This document shows, piece after piece, positions 8,066 through 16,419 of a stretch of 31,240 nt of DNA. This DNA comes from SVTX01 sp045612105 (GTDB taxonomy: Bacteria; Bacillota; Clostridia; Oscillospirales; CAG-272): NCBI GenBank assembly GCA_045612105.1, contig JAZKYL010000135.1:1-31240 (forward strand), given 5' to 3'. How positions within the stretch are numbered: position 1 is the first letter of the stretch; the number at the start of each line of letters is the position of its first letter. The position numbers were made by a program, and so were the translations under genes. The notes under the pieces are model-generated. The model ran no database searches and was not told the origin of the DNA. It was given only the letters and a program-made list of their open reading frames with translations.

Positions 8066-9910
8066 TTATTTTGTTTTGGGCATTTCCGTAACTCGCAATT
8101 TAGCGCAACCGTAGGGGTGGAGCTCGATCTTCTGCGGCGCGTCCAAAGCAGACGTACTATAAGGCTTCTTTGCGCAGACTCTGTCAAATCTGGGCTCGCA
8201 TCTCCAATCGATATGTGAGAGCTCGGCGATCAGCTTGATCGGGGGATTCTTTGAGGAGAAGGGGTAATTATCGGCAGAGCAGACCTCTTGTTCGCTTACT
8301 TCAAGGGAGCTTGACGCAAAGCCGTAATTCCAATCCGAAACACCCTTTAAATGGTAATCACAATAGGGGAATTTTCTCTCGACACCCGCTCTTGTATATT
8401 CCACAATCTTACTCTCTATCTCAACGGGCAATGAGAACAGAAGCGAGCCGCGACGGGCGGTGTACATATTATTGGGTCGTGGGATAAAGCTTGCTTCGAC
8501 GTCGTAGGAAAGTGAAATGCAGGTCTCGCCCGCATCAAATCCGCCGAAGGTCAGCATAGGTCTCTTTGCCACCTGCTCACCGTTTACGGTAAGGTTTTTC
8601 GCAAAGCTCGGGATACGCACATAGAGCCGGGCGGCGGTTTTTTTGTCGGTATTTACGCGGTAGGTAAAGGAATTTTTAAAGGGGTAGTCGCTTTCAAGGG
8701 AAACGGTAATATTCGCGCCTCTGTACTTGAATTTGACCTCAGATGCGACGGGAACGGCAGAAATCACTCCGTTCTTTGCCTTCATAAAGGTTGAAAGCGC
8801 GAGCTTGGGCCAGCCCTGACCGAAATTGGAGGTACAGCAACCGAAGTGAGGCTCGAGACCGAACTCATGGGCATGCATATCGTTGGTGCCGAAGATCGGA
8901 TTGCCGCCAAACGGGGTACAGTCTATCTGATTGCTCATCTGGACGTACTGATGCGCCCACATATCATCGGTAAAGGTGGCGGGAAGCGCGTTAAATGCCT
9001 GCAATTCAAGCAGCTCCGCCCACTTTTTGTCGCCCGTGACCGCGTACAGCCATTCACAAGAATACATAAGCTCAACCACGGCGCAGAGCTCGGTTCCCTG
9101 GATGGGGGATACTCCGGAAAGGCATTCATCTCCGGTATAAATCCCCGTTACTGTGCCGTTATATTTTTTAAGTATAGCGTCGAGGCGGTCGGCAAGTCCT
9201 GTATAATTATCGCCGAGAAGGTCGTAGGAGATCGCCTCGCTCTTGAGCATCATACAGAGGTTGACTATATGTGTATCGAAGCTCCAGCGATTGGATGGAG
9301 CTTTCCAGAGCTCGGTCAGGGTCTCATAATCGGTTCCCTGCTCCTTGAGTATTTTTGCAAGGTCTGTGACCCAGGTTTCCTCGGGATATCTTTCTTTTAT
9401 GAAGCGGATGGCTACGAAGCACTCATACCAGCGGTATTTTCCCCACTGGAAGAGCTTAATTTTGCCTTCATTTAATAATTCATAGTAATTTTTCAGCGTT
9501 TTTCTAATGACCTCGGGGACTCTTTCATCACCTGAGCACAGGTAATAGACGGTCAGGACCTTAGTAATGAGGCAGACAGCCCAGGTATCGTAATACTCTC
9601 TCGGCACACGTCCGTTGGGACAGATCCAGCCGTCCTCTTGCTGATTCTCAATAATTTTGTCGATATATTTTTTTGCGCGCAGCTTTTTATCTTCGTCGTC
9701 CAGGAGATATGCCATTGGGATGAAGCCGTCAAGCCAATAAGGCACTCTTTCCCAGCCCTCGCGGTCACCGCCGATCCACGCGCTGTCGCGGACGTCGGGC
9801 CAGATCTTATCAAGATTGCCGCAAAGTCCGTCCGCCTGTATTTCAAGCTGACGGCGAAGCCAGCCCTTGGGTCTTATTTCTTTGCTTGTAAAAAACGAAT
9901 ACTTATCCAT
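8066..9910 (-). CDS. GH127-type beta-L-arabinofuranosidase (DUF1680 family)
   Basis: The product is 614 residues and likely removes beta-L-arabinofuranose from plant glycoproteins or pectin side chains. It shows the family active-site pattern: E262 in GDECLSG (candidate acid/base), E274 and C276 in TELC, and the paired C358-C359 in FGCCTSN. In the characterised Bifidobacterium enzyme HypBA1, equivalent Glu and Cys residues bind zinc and one Cys is the nucleophile. An (alpha/alpha)6 barrel region is followed by beta domains. No signal peptide is seen, so the substrate is probably imported. AAAGGCGG lies 10 bases before the ATG. It diverges from the AraC gene at 10052. Confidence 0.87.
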   Translation of the reverse strand: MDKYSFFTSKEIRPKGWLRRQLEIQADGLCGNLDKIWPDVRDSAWIGGDREGWERVPYWLDGFIPMAYLLDDEDKKLRAKKYIDKIIENQQEDGWICPNGRVPREYYDTWAVCLITKVLTVYYLCSGDERVPEVIRKTLKNYYELLNEGKIKLFQWGKYRWYECFVAIRFIKERYPEETWVTDLAKILKEQGTDYETLTELWKAPSNRWSFDTHIVNLCMMLKSEAISYDLLGDNYTGLADRLDAILKKYNGTVTGIYTGDECLSGVSPIQGTELCAVVELMYSCEWLYAVTGDKKWAELLELQAFNALPATFTDDMWAHQYVQMSNQIDCTPFGGNPIFGTNDMHAHEFGLEPHFGCCTSNFGQGWPKLALSTFMKAKNGVISAVPVASEVKFKYRGANITVSLESDYPFKNSFTYRVNTDKKTAARLYVRIPSFAKNLTVNGEQVAKRPMLTFGGFDAGETCISLSYDVEASFIPRPNNMYTARRGSLLFSLPVEIESKIVEYTRAGVERKFPYCDYHLKGVSDWNYGFASSSLEVSEQEVCSADNYPFSSKNPPIKLIAELSHIDWRCEPRFDRVCAKKPYSTSALDAPQKIELHPYGCAKLRVTEMPKTK

Positions 9911-9939
9911 TGAAAAAACCGCCTTTCAATTTCGGGTTA

Positions 9940-9968
9940 TTGACAAAATTGTCTTGTCGTTGTATAAT
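9940..9968 (+). promoter_or_regulatory. Consensus sigma-A promoter for AraC gene, with operator-like palindrome
   Basis: TTGACA (9940-9945), a 17-base spacer and TATAAT (9963-9968) match the consensus perfectly. GACAA-AA-TTGTC (9942-9953) overlaps the -35 box and could be an operator. The leader to the chosen GTG at 10052 is about 75 bases. Confidence 0.85.
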
Positions 9969-10051
9969 AATGATAACACAGACGTATGCATCTTACAATG
10001 GCATCCATCGAACAAAAGATTGCAAAAAACGACTTTTTGGAGGTTGAACTC

Positions 10052-10807
10052 GTGAAGCTTTTACATTCGCCCGCGCCCGAATACTATATTTCCGCAAAAA
10101 AGATCTTTGAGACAAAAGAGGAGCACGTAACGAGGATTTACGGGCGAAGCGTTCTCATCCTTATGCTTTCGGGCACTCTTCGGTTTCTTGAGGACGGCAA
10201 AAAGATATCTCTTGAGGCGGGAGAATACTATATTCAGCGTCAGGGGCTATTTCAGGAGGGGTTGCCGCTTTCTGCCCCGCCGACATATTATTATATTGAA
10301 TTCAAGGGACAATTTGCCGAGGGCGGCGAGCTTGCCTTGCGAGGCAGATTCGACAGAAACCTTATCGAGCCGATATTTCTAACCCTCAGGTCCTCTGAAA
10401 ACGATTTTTTCAGAAACGCGGGAATGAACGAGATCTTTGCCCTGCTTTGCAGAGAGAGAGCGGATGGCTCCACGGCACACAAGATAAGGCGGTTTATAAA
10501 TTCCAATTATTCTGCCGCCTTGACTCTTGAGACCATTGCCCGTGAATTCGGCTACACCGAGGATTACGTTACGAGACTCTTTAAAAAAGAGTTTGGGATC
10601 ACTCCCCACAAGCATCTGTCAAACACCCGTCTTGAGCACGCGCTCAGGCTTTTAAACAATACCGATCTGCCCGTAGAGAGGGTAAGCGAGGCGGTGGGGT
10701 ATGCCGATTTTTCCTCGTTTTGGAGGGCATTCAAGCAAAAATATTCACTCTCCCCCGGGGAGATACGCAAAAACCGGGCACGTGGCAGCGTTACGCGTAA
10801 AGCCTGA
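10052..10807 (+). CDS. AraC family transcriptional regulator
   Basis: I chose the GTG at 10052 because GGAGG (10039-10043) sits 8 bases upstream. The upstream in-frame ATG at 9986 has no such site and lies very near the expected transcription start. This gives 251 residues: a cupin-like N-terminal half (SGTLRFLEDGKKISLEAGEYY) and a C-terminal double helix-turn-helix (FGYTEDYVTRLFKKEFG and VGYADFSSFWRAFKQKY). It diverges from the GH127 gene and is its probable regulator. Confidence 0.88.
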   Translation: MKLLHSPAPEYYISAKKIFETKEEHVTRIYGRSVLILMLSGTLRFLEDGKKISLEAGEYYIQRQGLFQEGLPLSAPPTYYYIEFKGQFAEGGELALRGRFDRNLIEPIFLTLRSSENDFFRNAGMNEIFALLCRERADGSTAHKIRRFINSNYSAALTLETIAREFGYTEDYVTRLFKKEFGITPHKHLSNTRLEHALRLLNNTDLPVERVSEAVGYADFSSFWRAFKQKYSLSPGEIRKNRARGSVTRKA

Positions 10808-10833
10808 CCCTTCGTCTGAACCCCTTGATACAC

Positions 10834-10880
10834 AAAGGAAAATCCGAACTCTACCGTGAGTAGAATTCGAATTTTCCTTT
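10834..10880. terminator. Long imperfect hairpin terminator after AraC gene
   Basis: Two 21-base arms (10834-10854 and 10860-10880) pair with two mismatches around a 5-base loop, and the plus strand ends in TTTTCCTTTT. The two mismatches become G-U pairs on the minus-strand transcript. Confidence 0.75.
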
Positions 10881-10930
10881 TAGTAGAGTCAATCTATCGC
10901 GAGCGGAGAGATATTCCTCCCGCAAGTTTC

Positions 10931-10959
10931 TTGACTCTTCCCTGTTTTTGGTCTATAAT
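10931..10959 (+). promoter_or_regulatory. Sigma-A promoter of the GT8/acyltransferase operon
   Basis: TTGACT (10931-10936), a 17-base spacer and TATAAT (10954-10959) form a near-perfect promoter. The leader to the ATG at 11079 is about 110 bases. Confidence 0.85.
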
Positions 10960-11078
10960 ATACAGCAGAAAACACAGCCTCGGACCTACAAGTTGCAATT
11001 GGAACACGGGGCGCATCTGATACGAGAGATACAATCTTTTTGGTATCCATTAAACAGTGAAAGGATGAAACCGGATCT

Positions 11079-12038
11079 ATGGATCAGCAGAATAGCAAAG
11101 AAATAATTCCGATATTTTTTGCGGTCGACGATTTTTATACAGATTACATGTGTGTTACTTTACAGTCTTTGATAGAAAACAGCTCTTCAAGATACGACTA
11201 TATGATCTACGTTCTGATCGATGAACTTTCCGAGGAGAACAAAAAAGTAATTTTAGGAATGGAGAGAGACAACGTAAAGATCGAGTTCGCTTCGGTCACC
11301 GAAAAGCTACGCAAGATCTGCGAAAAGCTTCATATGAGAGATTATTACACAAAGGCGACCTACTACCGTTTCTTTATTCCCGAGCTTTTTCCTCAGTATG
11401 ATAAGGGGCTTTATCTTGATTGTGACATCGTTATGACCACCGATATTGCCGAGCTTTACAACGTTGAGATCGGCGACAATTACATCGCGGCGATTCCCGA
11501 GGAATTCATTACCGACGTGGAAGTATTCGGCATCTATTCCGAAAAGGTGCTTGGAGTTCCGAGAGAGGAATATATCAACGCGGGCATTCTCGTTATGAAT
11601 CTTGCCGAAATGAGACGAGTACAGATAAAAGAGCAGTTTGCAGAGCTTCTCGGCAAGGTAACTTACAAAGTAGCTCAGGATCAGGATTATCTCAACGTAA
11701 TCTGCAAAGACAAGACACTAATTCTCGACAAAACCTGGAATAAGACTCCTATGCCTATGGCTGACCGCACTAAAACTCCCAAGATCGCGCACTACAAGAT
11801 CAATTTCAAGCCCTGGAAGTTTGACGACCTTCCCTACGGAGAGCTTTTCTGGCAATATGCAAAAAATACGGATTGTTACGAGAGGTTAATCGCAAACAAG
11901 GAAAATTACAGCGAAGAAAGCAAGGAGCGAGACAAAAATCAATATATCGGTTTGGTTCGCCTGGCACTTGACGAGATCGACGAAAAGGAAAGAGAGCAGG
12001 AGATTTTTGATGATGCTATGCTCTACGCGGTAGTATAA
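11079..12038 (+). CDS. Family 8 glycosyltransferase (GT8)
   Basis: The 319-residue product starts with the GT8 opening strand IIPIFFAVDDFY, has the metal and nucleotide-sugar binding DxD as D114-C-D116 (LYLDCDIVM), and the C-terminal H238...KPW (243-246) motif typical of retaining GT8 enzymes. It transfers a sugar, usually glucose or galactose, from a nucleotide donor to a lipid- or surface-linked acceptor. The acceptor is not known. It is first of three genes; the next starts 1 base after its stop. AAAGGATG precedes the ATG. Confidence 0.9.
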   Translation: MDQQNSKEIIPIFFAVDDFYTDYMCVTLQSLIENSSSRYDYMIYVLIDELSEENKKVILGMERDNVKIEFASVTEKLRKICEKLHMRDYYTKATYYRFFIPELFPQYDKGLYLDCDIVMTTDIAELYNVEIGDNYIAAIPEEFITDVEVFGIYSEKVLGVPREEYINAGILVMNLAEMRRVQIKEQFAELLGKVTYKVAQDQDYLNVICKDKTLILDKTWNKTPMPMADRTKTPKIAHYKINFKPWKFDDLPYGELFWQYAKNTDCYERLIANKENYSEESKERDKNQYIGLVRLALDEIDEKEREQEIFDDAMLYAVV

Positions 12039-12039
12039 T

Positions 12040-12897
12040 ATGGCTATTTCTCCCGAAACAAGGAAGCTTCTCGACAGGATCGAGGAGTACGAGAAAAAGG
12101 GCTTTTTTGACAAGGACATCAACGACGATCCTCCAACCCGTCCTTTGCGTCCAGGTGAAGTAGACTACGCGTGTCTTAAGCTTTCTTCGAAAATTGCCGC
12201 CAAGGTGGCAAACAAAGTTGGCCAAAACCACTTTGAAAAGATGATGGAAAAGGGTGACGTAGTGCTTCGCGAGATCCGCGGCAGAGAGAATCTTGAGGCG
12301 GTGAAGGATATGGGCGCGCTTGTTACCTGCAATCATTTCAGCGTTTTTGACAATTACGCGGTCTACAAGGCATTAGCTCCCATACTCGGCAAAAGAGATC
12401 TTTACAAGGTGATCCGCGAGGGCAACTACACCTCTTTTCCCGGTCTTTACGGTTATCTTTTCCGCCATTGCAACACGCTTCCCTTGTCTTCAAACATCTC
12501 TTGCATGAAAGAATTTTTATCCGCGCTTCACATTCTGTTTGAACGCGGCGAGAAGGTGCTCATCTACCCTGAGCAGGGTATGTGGATGAATTACAGAAAG
12601 CCCCGTCCCTTAAAGCTTGGAGCTTTTCGCTTTGCGGCAAAGGAAAATGTGCCTGTAATCCCGATCTTCATTACGCTTGAAGACACCGAGAAGCTTGACG
12701 GCGCAGGCTTGCCCATTCAGGCTTACACGGTGCATATTCTCCCCACTATTTTCCTTGACAGCTCATTTTCGATAAGAGAAAACACCGAGAGGATGTGTCT
12801 TGAAAATTACCGCGTTTGGAAAGAGACATACGAGAGCTTTTACGGCAAAAAGCTTGAATACACCACAGATGGCGAGGTGTCTCCGTGTTCTACCTGA
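12040..12897 (+). CDS. Lysophospholipid/1-acylglycerol-phosphate acyltransferase (PlsC-like)
   Basis: The 285-residue product has the HX4D catalytic motif (H99 to D104 in CNHFSVFDN), a YPEQGMW block (176-182) matching the acceptor-binding EG-type motif, and VPVIPIFI after it. This is the LPLAT superfamily. It transfers an acyl group to a phospholipid or glycolipid hydroxyl at the membrane. Its place between a GT8 and a CrtO-like acyltransferase suggests an acylated glycolipid and not only bulk phospholipid synthesis. It starts 1 base after the GT8 stop codon and overlaps the next gene by 13 bases. Confidence 0.85.
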   Translation: MAISPETRKLLDRIEEYEKKGFFDKDINDDPPTRPLRPGEVDYACLKLSSKIAAKVANKVGQNHFEKMMEKGDVVLREIRGRENLEAVKDMGALVTCNHFSVFDNYAVYKALAPILGKRDLYKVIREGNYTSFPGLYGYLFRHCNTLPLSSNISCMKEFLSALHILFERGEKVLIYPEQGMWMNYRKPRPLKLGAFRFAAKENVPVIPIFITLEDTEKLDGAGLPIQAYTVHILPTIFLDSSFSIRENTERMCLENYRVWKETYESFYGKKLEYTTDGEVSPCST

Positions 12898-13451
12898 TAG
12901 TTATTTTTATCGCTATGATACTGATTATTGGCGCAAATCTGCTTTTCGCGGCGACCTTTACCCTTGAAGCGATTTTGAGCACGGCATTATCGGTGACTAT
13001 AGCTACCGTATCGATATTTCTGATAGATGCAGTCTCGGCTCTTGCGATTCGTCGGTTGACCCCGAAAAAGTGGTATTTGCCCGAGCGAAAGCTCTTTACG
13101 GTATCAAAAAAAGAGCGTAATTTTTACAATAAGCTGAAGATCAAGGCTTGGAAGGATAAGGTTCCCGAGCTTGGCGGATTTACAAGCTTTCACAAGGATC
13201 ATCTCGAAAGTCAGAGCGACGTCAAATATCTTGAGAGGTTTCTGATAGAATCAAATTACGGTGTTATCATCCATTTTGCCAACGGAATTTTGGGCATTTT
13301 CATTCTCTTTATTCCCTTTTGCAGCTCTCCCTCGGTCTGGATTCCCGTATTTGTCGTAAATCTCATTCTCAGCCTTATGCCCGTTGCAATTCTGCGGCAT
13401 ACAAGCTACACTCTCCTGAGGCTTTACCAAAGGAGCATAAAAAAAGATTGA
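12885..13451 (+). CDS. CrtO-like glycosyl-diaponeurosporenoate acyltransferase family membrane protein
   Basis: This 188-residue membrane protein has two N-terminal hydrophobic segments (residues 2-25 and 30-50) and two C-terminal ones (about 125-145 and 150-170). Between them lies a soluble stretch RRLTPKKWYLPERKLF...ERNFYNKLKIKAWKDKVPELG that fits the family of staphylococcal CrtO, which acylates a carotenoid glycoside. No carotenoid genes are present, so the acceptor here is probably another glycolipid. Start GTG at 12885 overlaps the acyltransferase gene by 13 bases, with GGCGAGGTG upstream, showing translational coupling. Confidence 0.7.
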   Translation: MFYLIVIFIAMILIIGANLLFAATFTLEAILSTALSVTIATVSIFLIDAVSALAIRRLTPKKWYLPERKLFTVSKKERNFYNKLKIKAWKDKVPELGGFTSFHKDHLESQSDVKYLERFLIESNYGVIIHFANGILGIFILFIPFCSSPSVWIPVFVVNLILSLMPVAILRHTSYTLLRLYQRSIKKD

Positions 13452-13487
13452 CAAGAAGTTCTCCCTTCTTTCAATATATAATGACAC

Positions 13488-13518
13488 ACACACCCCACCG
13501 CAAAACGGTGGGGTGTGT
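13488..13518. terminator. Terminator between the glycolipid operon and the XRE operon
   Basis: ACACACCCCACCG (13488-13500) pairs perfectly with 13506-13518 around CAAAA. It separates convergent genes and can serve both strands. Confidence 0.85.
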
Positions 13519-13530
13519 AGTTTATAAGTA

Positions 13531-14142
13531 TTAAATTTTCTTCCCTATCTTCGACCACAAAACTATGATAAGCTGCCCGGGGATGCCCAGAAGGTAGCAC
13601 TGCCAGACGTTATAGCCTGCCACCAAAATGGTGAGGTATACTGCCGCCAGAAGCGTCCAAACCATAAGAGAAATAATAAGATAATTTCTTCTGCGGTTGA
13701 ACCAGAGGGCATTGAATATGAGCCAGACAAGCATCGAGACCGGCACCGCGTAGGCAAATGCCAGCCAATGGGCGATGACGCCCGTGGTTGCGATATCTAT
13801 CGGCACAAATATGATAGACGCGACCAGCCACACAAGCAATATGCTCATTCCCGTGACCACACCTTGGGTTCTTTTTCTTCTTTTTAGTCTCTCCTCGACC
13901 TCTGAGCCGTACTCAAGCTCCTCGGGATCGTGATCGGCGGTTATAAGATAATCCACTGTAACACCGAATAGGTCGGCTATGCTTTTCAGCACCGAAATGT
14001 CGGGAACCGATTCCCCTCTTTCCCATTTCGACACTGCCTTATCCGAATAATTTAGCTTTTCGGCAAGCTCTATTTGGGTCATTCCGCCGGCTCTTCGCAG
14101 CTGAACGATATTTTCCGCTATTATTGATTTGATATCCTCCAA
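13531..14142 (-). CDS. XRE-family regulator with C-terminal membrane domain
   Basis: The 203-residue product has an N-terminal Cro/C1-type helix-turn-helix (residues 7-66, MTQIELAEKLNYSDKAVSKW), a charged linker (about 70-90), then four hydrophobic segments (about 95-115, 122-145, 153-172 and 178-197). The start is TTG at 14142, supported by GGAGGTGAG 4 bases upstream; that site contains the stop codon of the preceding peptidase gene. It is last in an operon with the PqqD-like and peptidase genes. Membrane tethering suggests it senses an envelope signal; targets are unknown. Confidence 0.85.
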   Translation of the reverse strand: MEDIKSIIAENIVQLRRAGGMTQIELAEKLNYSDKAVSKWERGESVPDISVLKSIADLFGVTVDYLITADHDPEELEYGSEVEERLKRRKRTQGVVTGMSILLVWLVASIIFVPIDIATTGVIAHWLAFAYAVPVSMLVWLIFNALWFNRRRNYLIISLMVWTLLAAVYLTILVAGYNVWQCYLLGIPGQLIIVLWSKIGKKI

Positions 14143-14146
14143 AAGC

Positions 14147-14593
14147 TCACCTCCGTTTTTTCAGTATTTTTCTCGCCATCGAGAAGATCGCTTTTTTTGT
14201 TCCTCTATATGCTTTGCGGGGATAGACCCCTGCCACTTTTCGTCTGCAATAGGCGCGGTATTCTTTCGAGTCCAGGTCGAGTTTTTCATCACCTCGCCAC
14301 ACCTCGGTCAGTTTTCCTATAACCGTATTTTTAGGAACTCTCTCAAGCACGACGCAATTATCTCCGCAGGCTATATACTCATTTTCCAGCACCTTGATTA
14401 TTCGGTGCAGGACGTATTTTTCGCCTACGCGATACAAAGCCACGTCGTATTTTTTTAATTCGCCCGAAAAGGCGGAAACGACAACAGTATCCCGCCTGTC
14501 TTTGAGCATAGGGCTCATACTATAGCCCGAGATGGTGCTGACGTAGACTCCGTCTTTGGCTATGATCTCCTCGATCTTGTTTTTTTGCATCAT
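14147..14593 (-). CDS. S24/S26 family serine peptidase (signal peptidase-like)
   Basis: The 148-residue product carries ISGYSMSPML with the presumed nucleophile S25, a YVLHRIIKV block with H63 (the SipW/ER-type signal peptidases use His where bacterial ones use Lys), and CGDN near residues 75-78, the usual conserved box of this fold. No clear membrane anchor is seen; the C-terminus is very basic. Its ATG overlaps the stop of the PqqD-like gene (ATGA). Paired with a PqqD carrier, it may process a peptide or a protein, but no precursor gene is nearby. Confidence 0.8.
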   Translation of the reverse strand: MMQKNKIEEIIAKDGVYVSTISGYSMSPMLKDRRDTVVVSAFSGELKKYDVALYRVGEKYVLHRIIKVLENEYIACGDNCVVLERVPKNTVIGKLTEVWRGDEKLDLDSKEYRAYCRRKVAGVYPRKAYRGTKKAIFSMARKILKKRR

Positions 14594-14856
14594 ATTTCTA
14601 CAAGTCCTTGTGATTGGAGCAGTTCAAGTGTACGCTTAACGTCGGTAGTCACTCTTTCGCGATCCACGTCGTATTTTTCATACAAAGCGTCGCAGATCTC
14701 GCTTTCCGAAAATCCTTTTTCGATATACTGCCAAATGTCAGCGGCGGTGGAGTTCAATTTTATCATTCCGCGAAAATTTTTGCTTTGCTCTCCTACCGCT
14801 ACGGCAACGTAATTTCCCATAACCTGTCTGAGAACGAATCCGTCTTTAATTTTCAT
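14590..14856 (-). CDS. PqqD family peptide-carrier protein
   Basis: The 88-residue product has the family layout: FVLRQVMGNYVAVAVGE, the hallmark LNSTAADIWQYIEKG (residues 34-48) and the winged-helix tail VKRTLELLQSQGLVEI. PqqD proteins bind RiPP precursor leader peptides and present them to modifying enzymes. Here no radical SAM enzyme, cyclase or precursor is visible within the window, only the peptidase and XRE genes downstream. AAGGAG lies 6 bases before the ATG. Confidence 0.85.
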   Translation of the reverse strand: MKIKDGFVLRQVMGNYVAVAVGEQSKNFRGMIKLNSTAADIWQYIEKGFSESEICDALYEKYDVDRERVTTDVKRTLELLQSQGLVEI

Positions 14857-14912
14857 AAAAACTCCTTTTTATTTTGGGATTATTGTAATATGGTTGATAA
14901 ATTGCGATTTAT

Positions 14913-15270
14913 CGGGGACGCGAGGGAGGCGCGGATGCCTCCGGCGGCGAGCTTTTTGAAAAAAGCTCGGCAAAAACTTTCCCCCAAAAAAGGGAAAGAT
15001 TTCACCAATGATGTCATTTGAAACCATATTGATTTTAACCAAAGCTTATCTTCTATCAGTGTTGTTACTTCGGGCACAAGTGCCCTCGTTGGTGTATAGG
15101 AAACTCTTTTGATTAAAGAGTTTTCAACTAAACTTGCAACACGATAGCAGTAAGGCTTAGATTAAAATCTTCACGGTTTTATAAAACGAAATGGCTACAT
15201 TTTAATCCTTTTTGCGGGGAAGTTTTTTGGCTCCACCTTTTTTTCAAAAAAGGTGGAAACCGCGTCCCCG
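14913..15270. repeat. Palindrome-rich intergenic repeat (MITE-like)
   Basis: This fills the gene-free stretch 14857-15302. CGGGGACGCG (14913-14922) and its complement (15261-15270) bound the block, and the flanking AAATTG.GATTT and AAATCAAAATTT continue the symmetry imperfectly. Inside are GAGCTTTTT/AAAAAGCTC, TTTCCC/GGGAAA, GGGCAC-AA-GTGCCC (15072-15085), AAACTCTTT/AAAGAGTTT (15101-15123) and CCACCTTTTTT/AAAAAAGGTGG (near 15233-15255). No coding potential is seen. The last hairpin may terminate the esterase transcript on the minus strand. Confidence 0.55.
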
Positions 15271-15302
15271 TCGGCCGACAAATCAAAATTTGAAACAATC
15301 CA

Positions 15303-16346
15303 TTATCTTCCCTTTTTCTTATTAACAAAGTCAATAAGCTTATTCCAGTCCTCGCGAGAGAAATAGTGCAGTCCAGCGCGCATATGGAAGCCTATATGAC
15401 CCTCGTGGTAGACGTCGCCGATCTCGGGAAGTCTGTTTTCGCAGATAAAGCCCGTAAGTCCGATTTTTTCGTATGCCTCGGATGCCGCAACACAGGAAAG
15501 CATTTCGCTGTCGGGTGCTGCCCACAGATCCTCTGCCGCGCTTGCAACGTAAGCGTATCTCGGCGCCATTGAGGCGATCATATAGTGCTGGTCGAAGGGC
15601 ATCTCGCTCTCACGGTTTGAGTACTGCTTATAGGTCTCGCAGAACCAATAGGGGAACATATTCGTTATATCCGCCACCTTCTCGCCAACCTTTCCTCTTG
15701 TGATCGCCGCACCGCTACATCCCGAATCATTGGAGTGAGCAAAGGCAAATCTTTCGTCGGTAGCACCGCAAAGGAGTGCTGTCTTACCAAGACGTGAGTG
15801 ACCGCAGACGATAGCGCAACTCTTATCAAGTCTGGGCTCCTCCATAGCGTAGTCCATAACTCTCTGCGCCGCCCAAGCCCACATGGCGATCTTTCCGGGG
15901 TCGGTGGGCTTTCTCTCTCCGTTCTCATACAAAACGCCCGCAAGACCGCTTGTAAAGTCGCCGTTATCCTTGGTCACGTCCTCGTAGCAGAAGGACAGGC
16001 AGGCAAAGCCGCGGTCAACTATCTCCTCGGTATGCATATATCTGTCGGGAACGTTAGGACGGAAGTTGATATGGATGAAGAATGGGTGCGGTCCTTCGGT
16101 TGTAGGGATCACTGCCATAAAGGGGAACTTGAAGCTCTTCTCTCCCCAATATGAGGTCAACTCGACGTATTGCGCGGTTGCCTTACCTGCGCAGAAGTTG
16201 CCAATGTAGTTGTTTTTTACAGTCCATTCAAGTCTGTCGGGCTTCTGCGGTATGTGTCCGTAGACCTCTCTCTGCATAATTTCAAGCATTTCTTCTCTTG
16301 ATTTAAGCGCAGGGACACCTCTTTCGGTTAAAATCTGTTTAAGCAT
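15303..16346 (-). CDS. CE15-like glucuronoyl/acetylxylan esterase (alpha/beta hydrolase)
   Basis: The 347-residue product has the nucleophile elbow CGHSRLGK (S184), comparable to GCSR.GK of CE15 glucuronoyl esterases, a following SGCSGAA block (208-214), and GHIGFHMRAGLHYFSREDW near the C-terminus, whose H321 or H327 is the likely catalytic His. CE15 enzymes cut ester bonds between glucuronoxylan and lignin or related esters. No signal peptide is present, unusual for extracellular wall enzymes, so it may act on imported oligosaccharides. GGAGGAAAG precedes the ATG. It lies 73 bases downstream of an AraC gene on the same strand. Confidence 0.8.
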   Translation of the reverse strand: MLKQILTERGVPALKSREEMLEIMQREVYGHIPQKPDRLEWTVKNNYIGNFCAGKATAQYVELTSYWGEKSFKFPFMAVIPTTEGPHPFFIHINFRPNVPDRYMHTEEIVDRGFACLSFCYEDVTKDNGDFTSGLAGVLYENGERKPTDPGKIAMWAWAAQRVMDYAMEEPRLDKSCAIVCGHSRLGKTALLCGATDERFAFAHSNDSGCSGAAITRGKVGEKVADITNMFPYWFCETYKQYSNRESEMPFDQHYMIASMAPRYAYVASAAEDLWAAPDSEMLSCVAASEAYEKIGLTGFICENRLPEIGDVYHEGHIGFHMRAGLHYFSREDWNKLIDFVNKKKGR

Positions 16347-16419
16347 TTTCTTTCCTCCAAAATTTATTTGAACAAGTGACTTTTAATTTATCTGTACTAG
16401 GCCTTCGTTTCGGTCTCGG

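Noticed and set aside
13448..13482. TTGACA followed by TATAAT as a promoter
   Set aside because: The spacer is 23 bases, too long for sigma-A, and the site lies just before a terminator with only convergent genes downstream.
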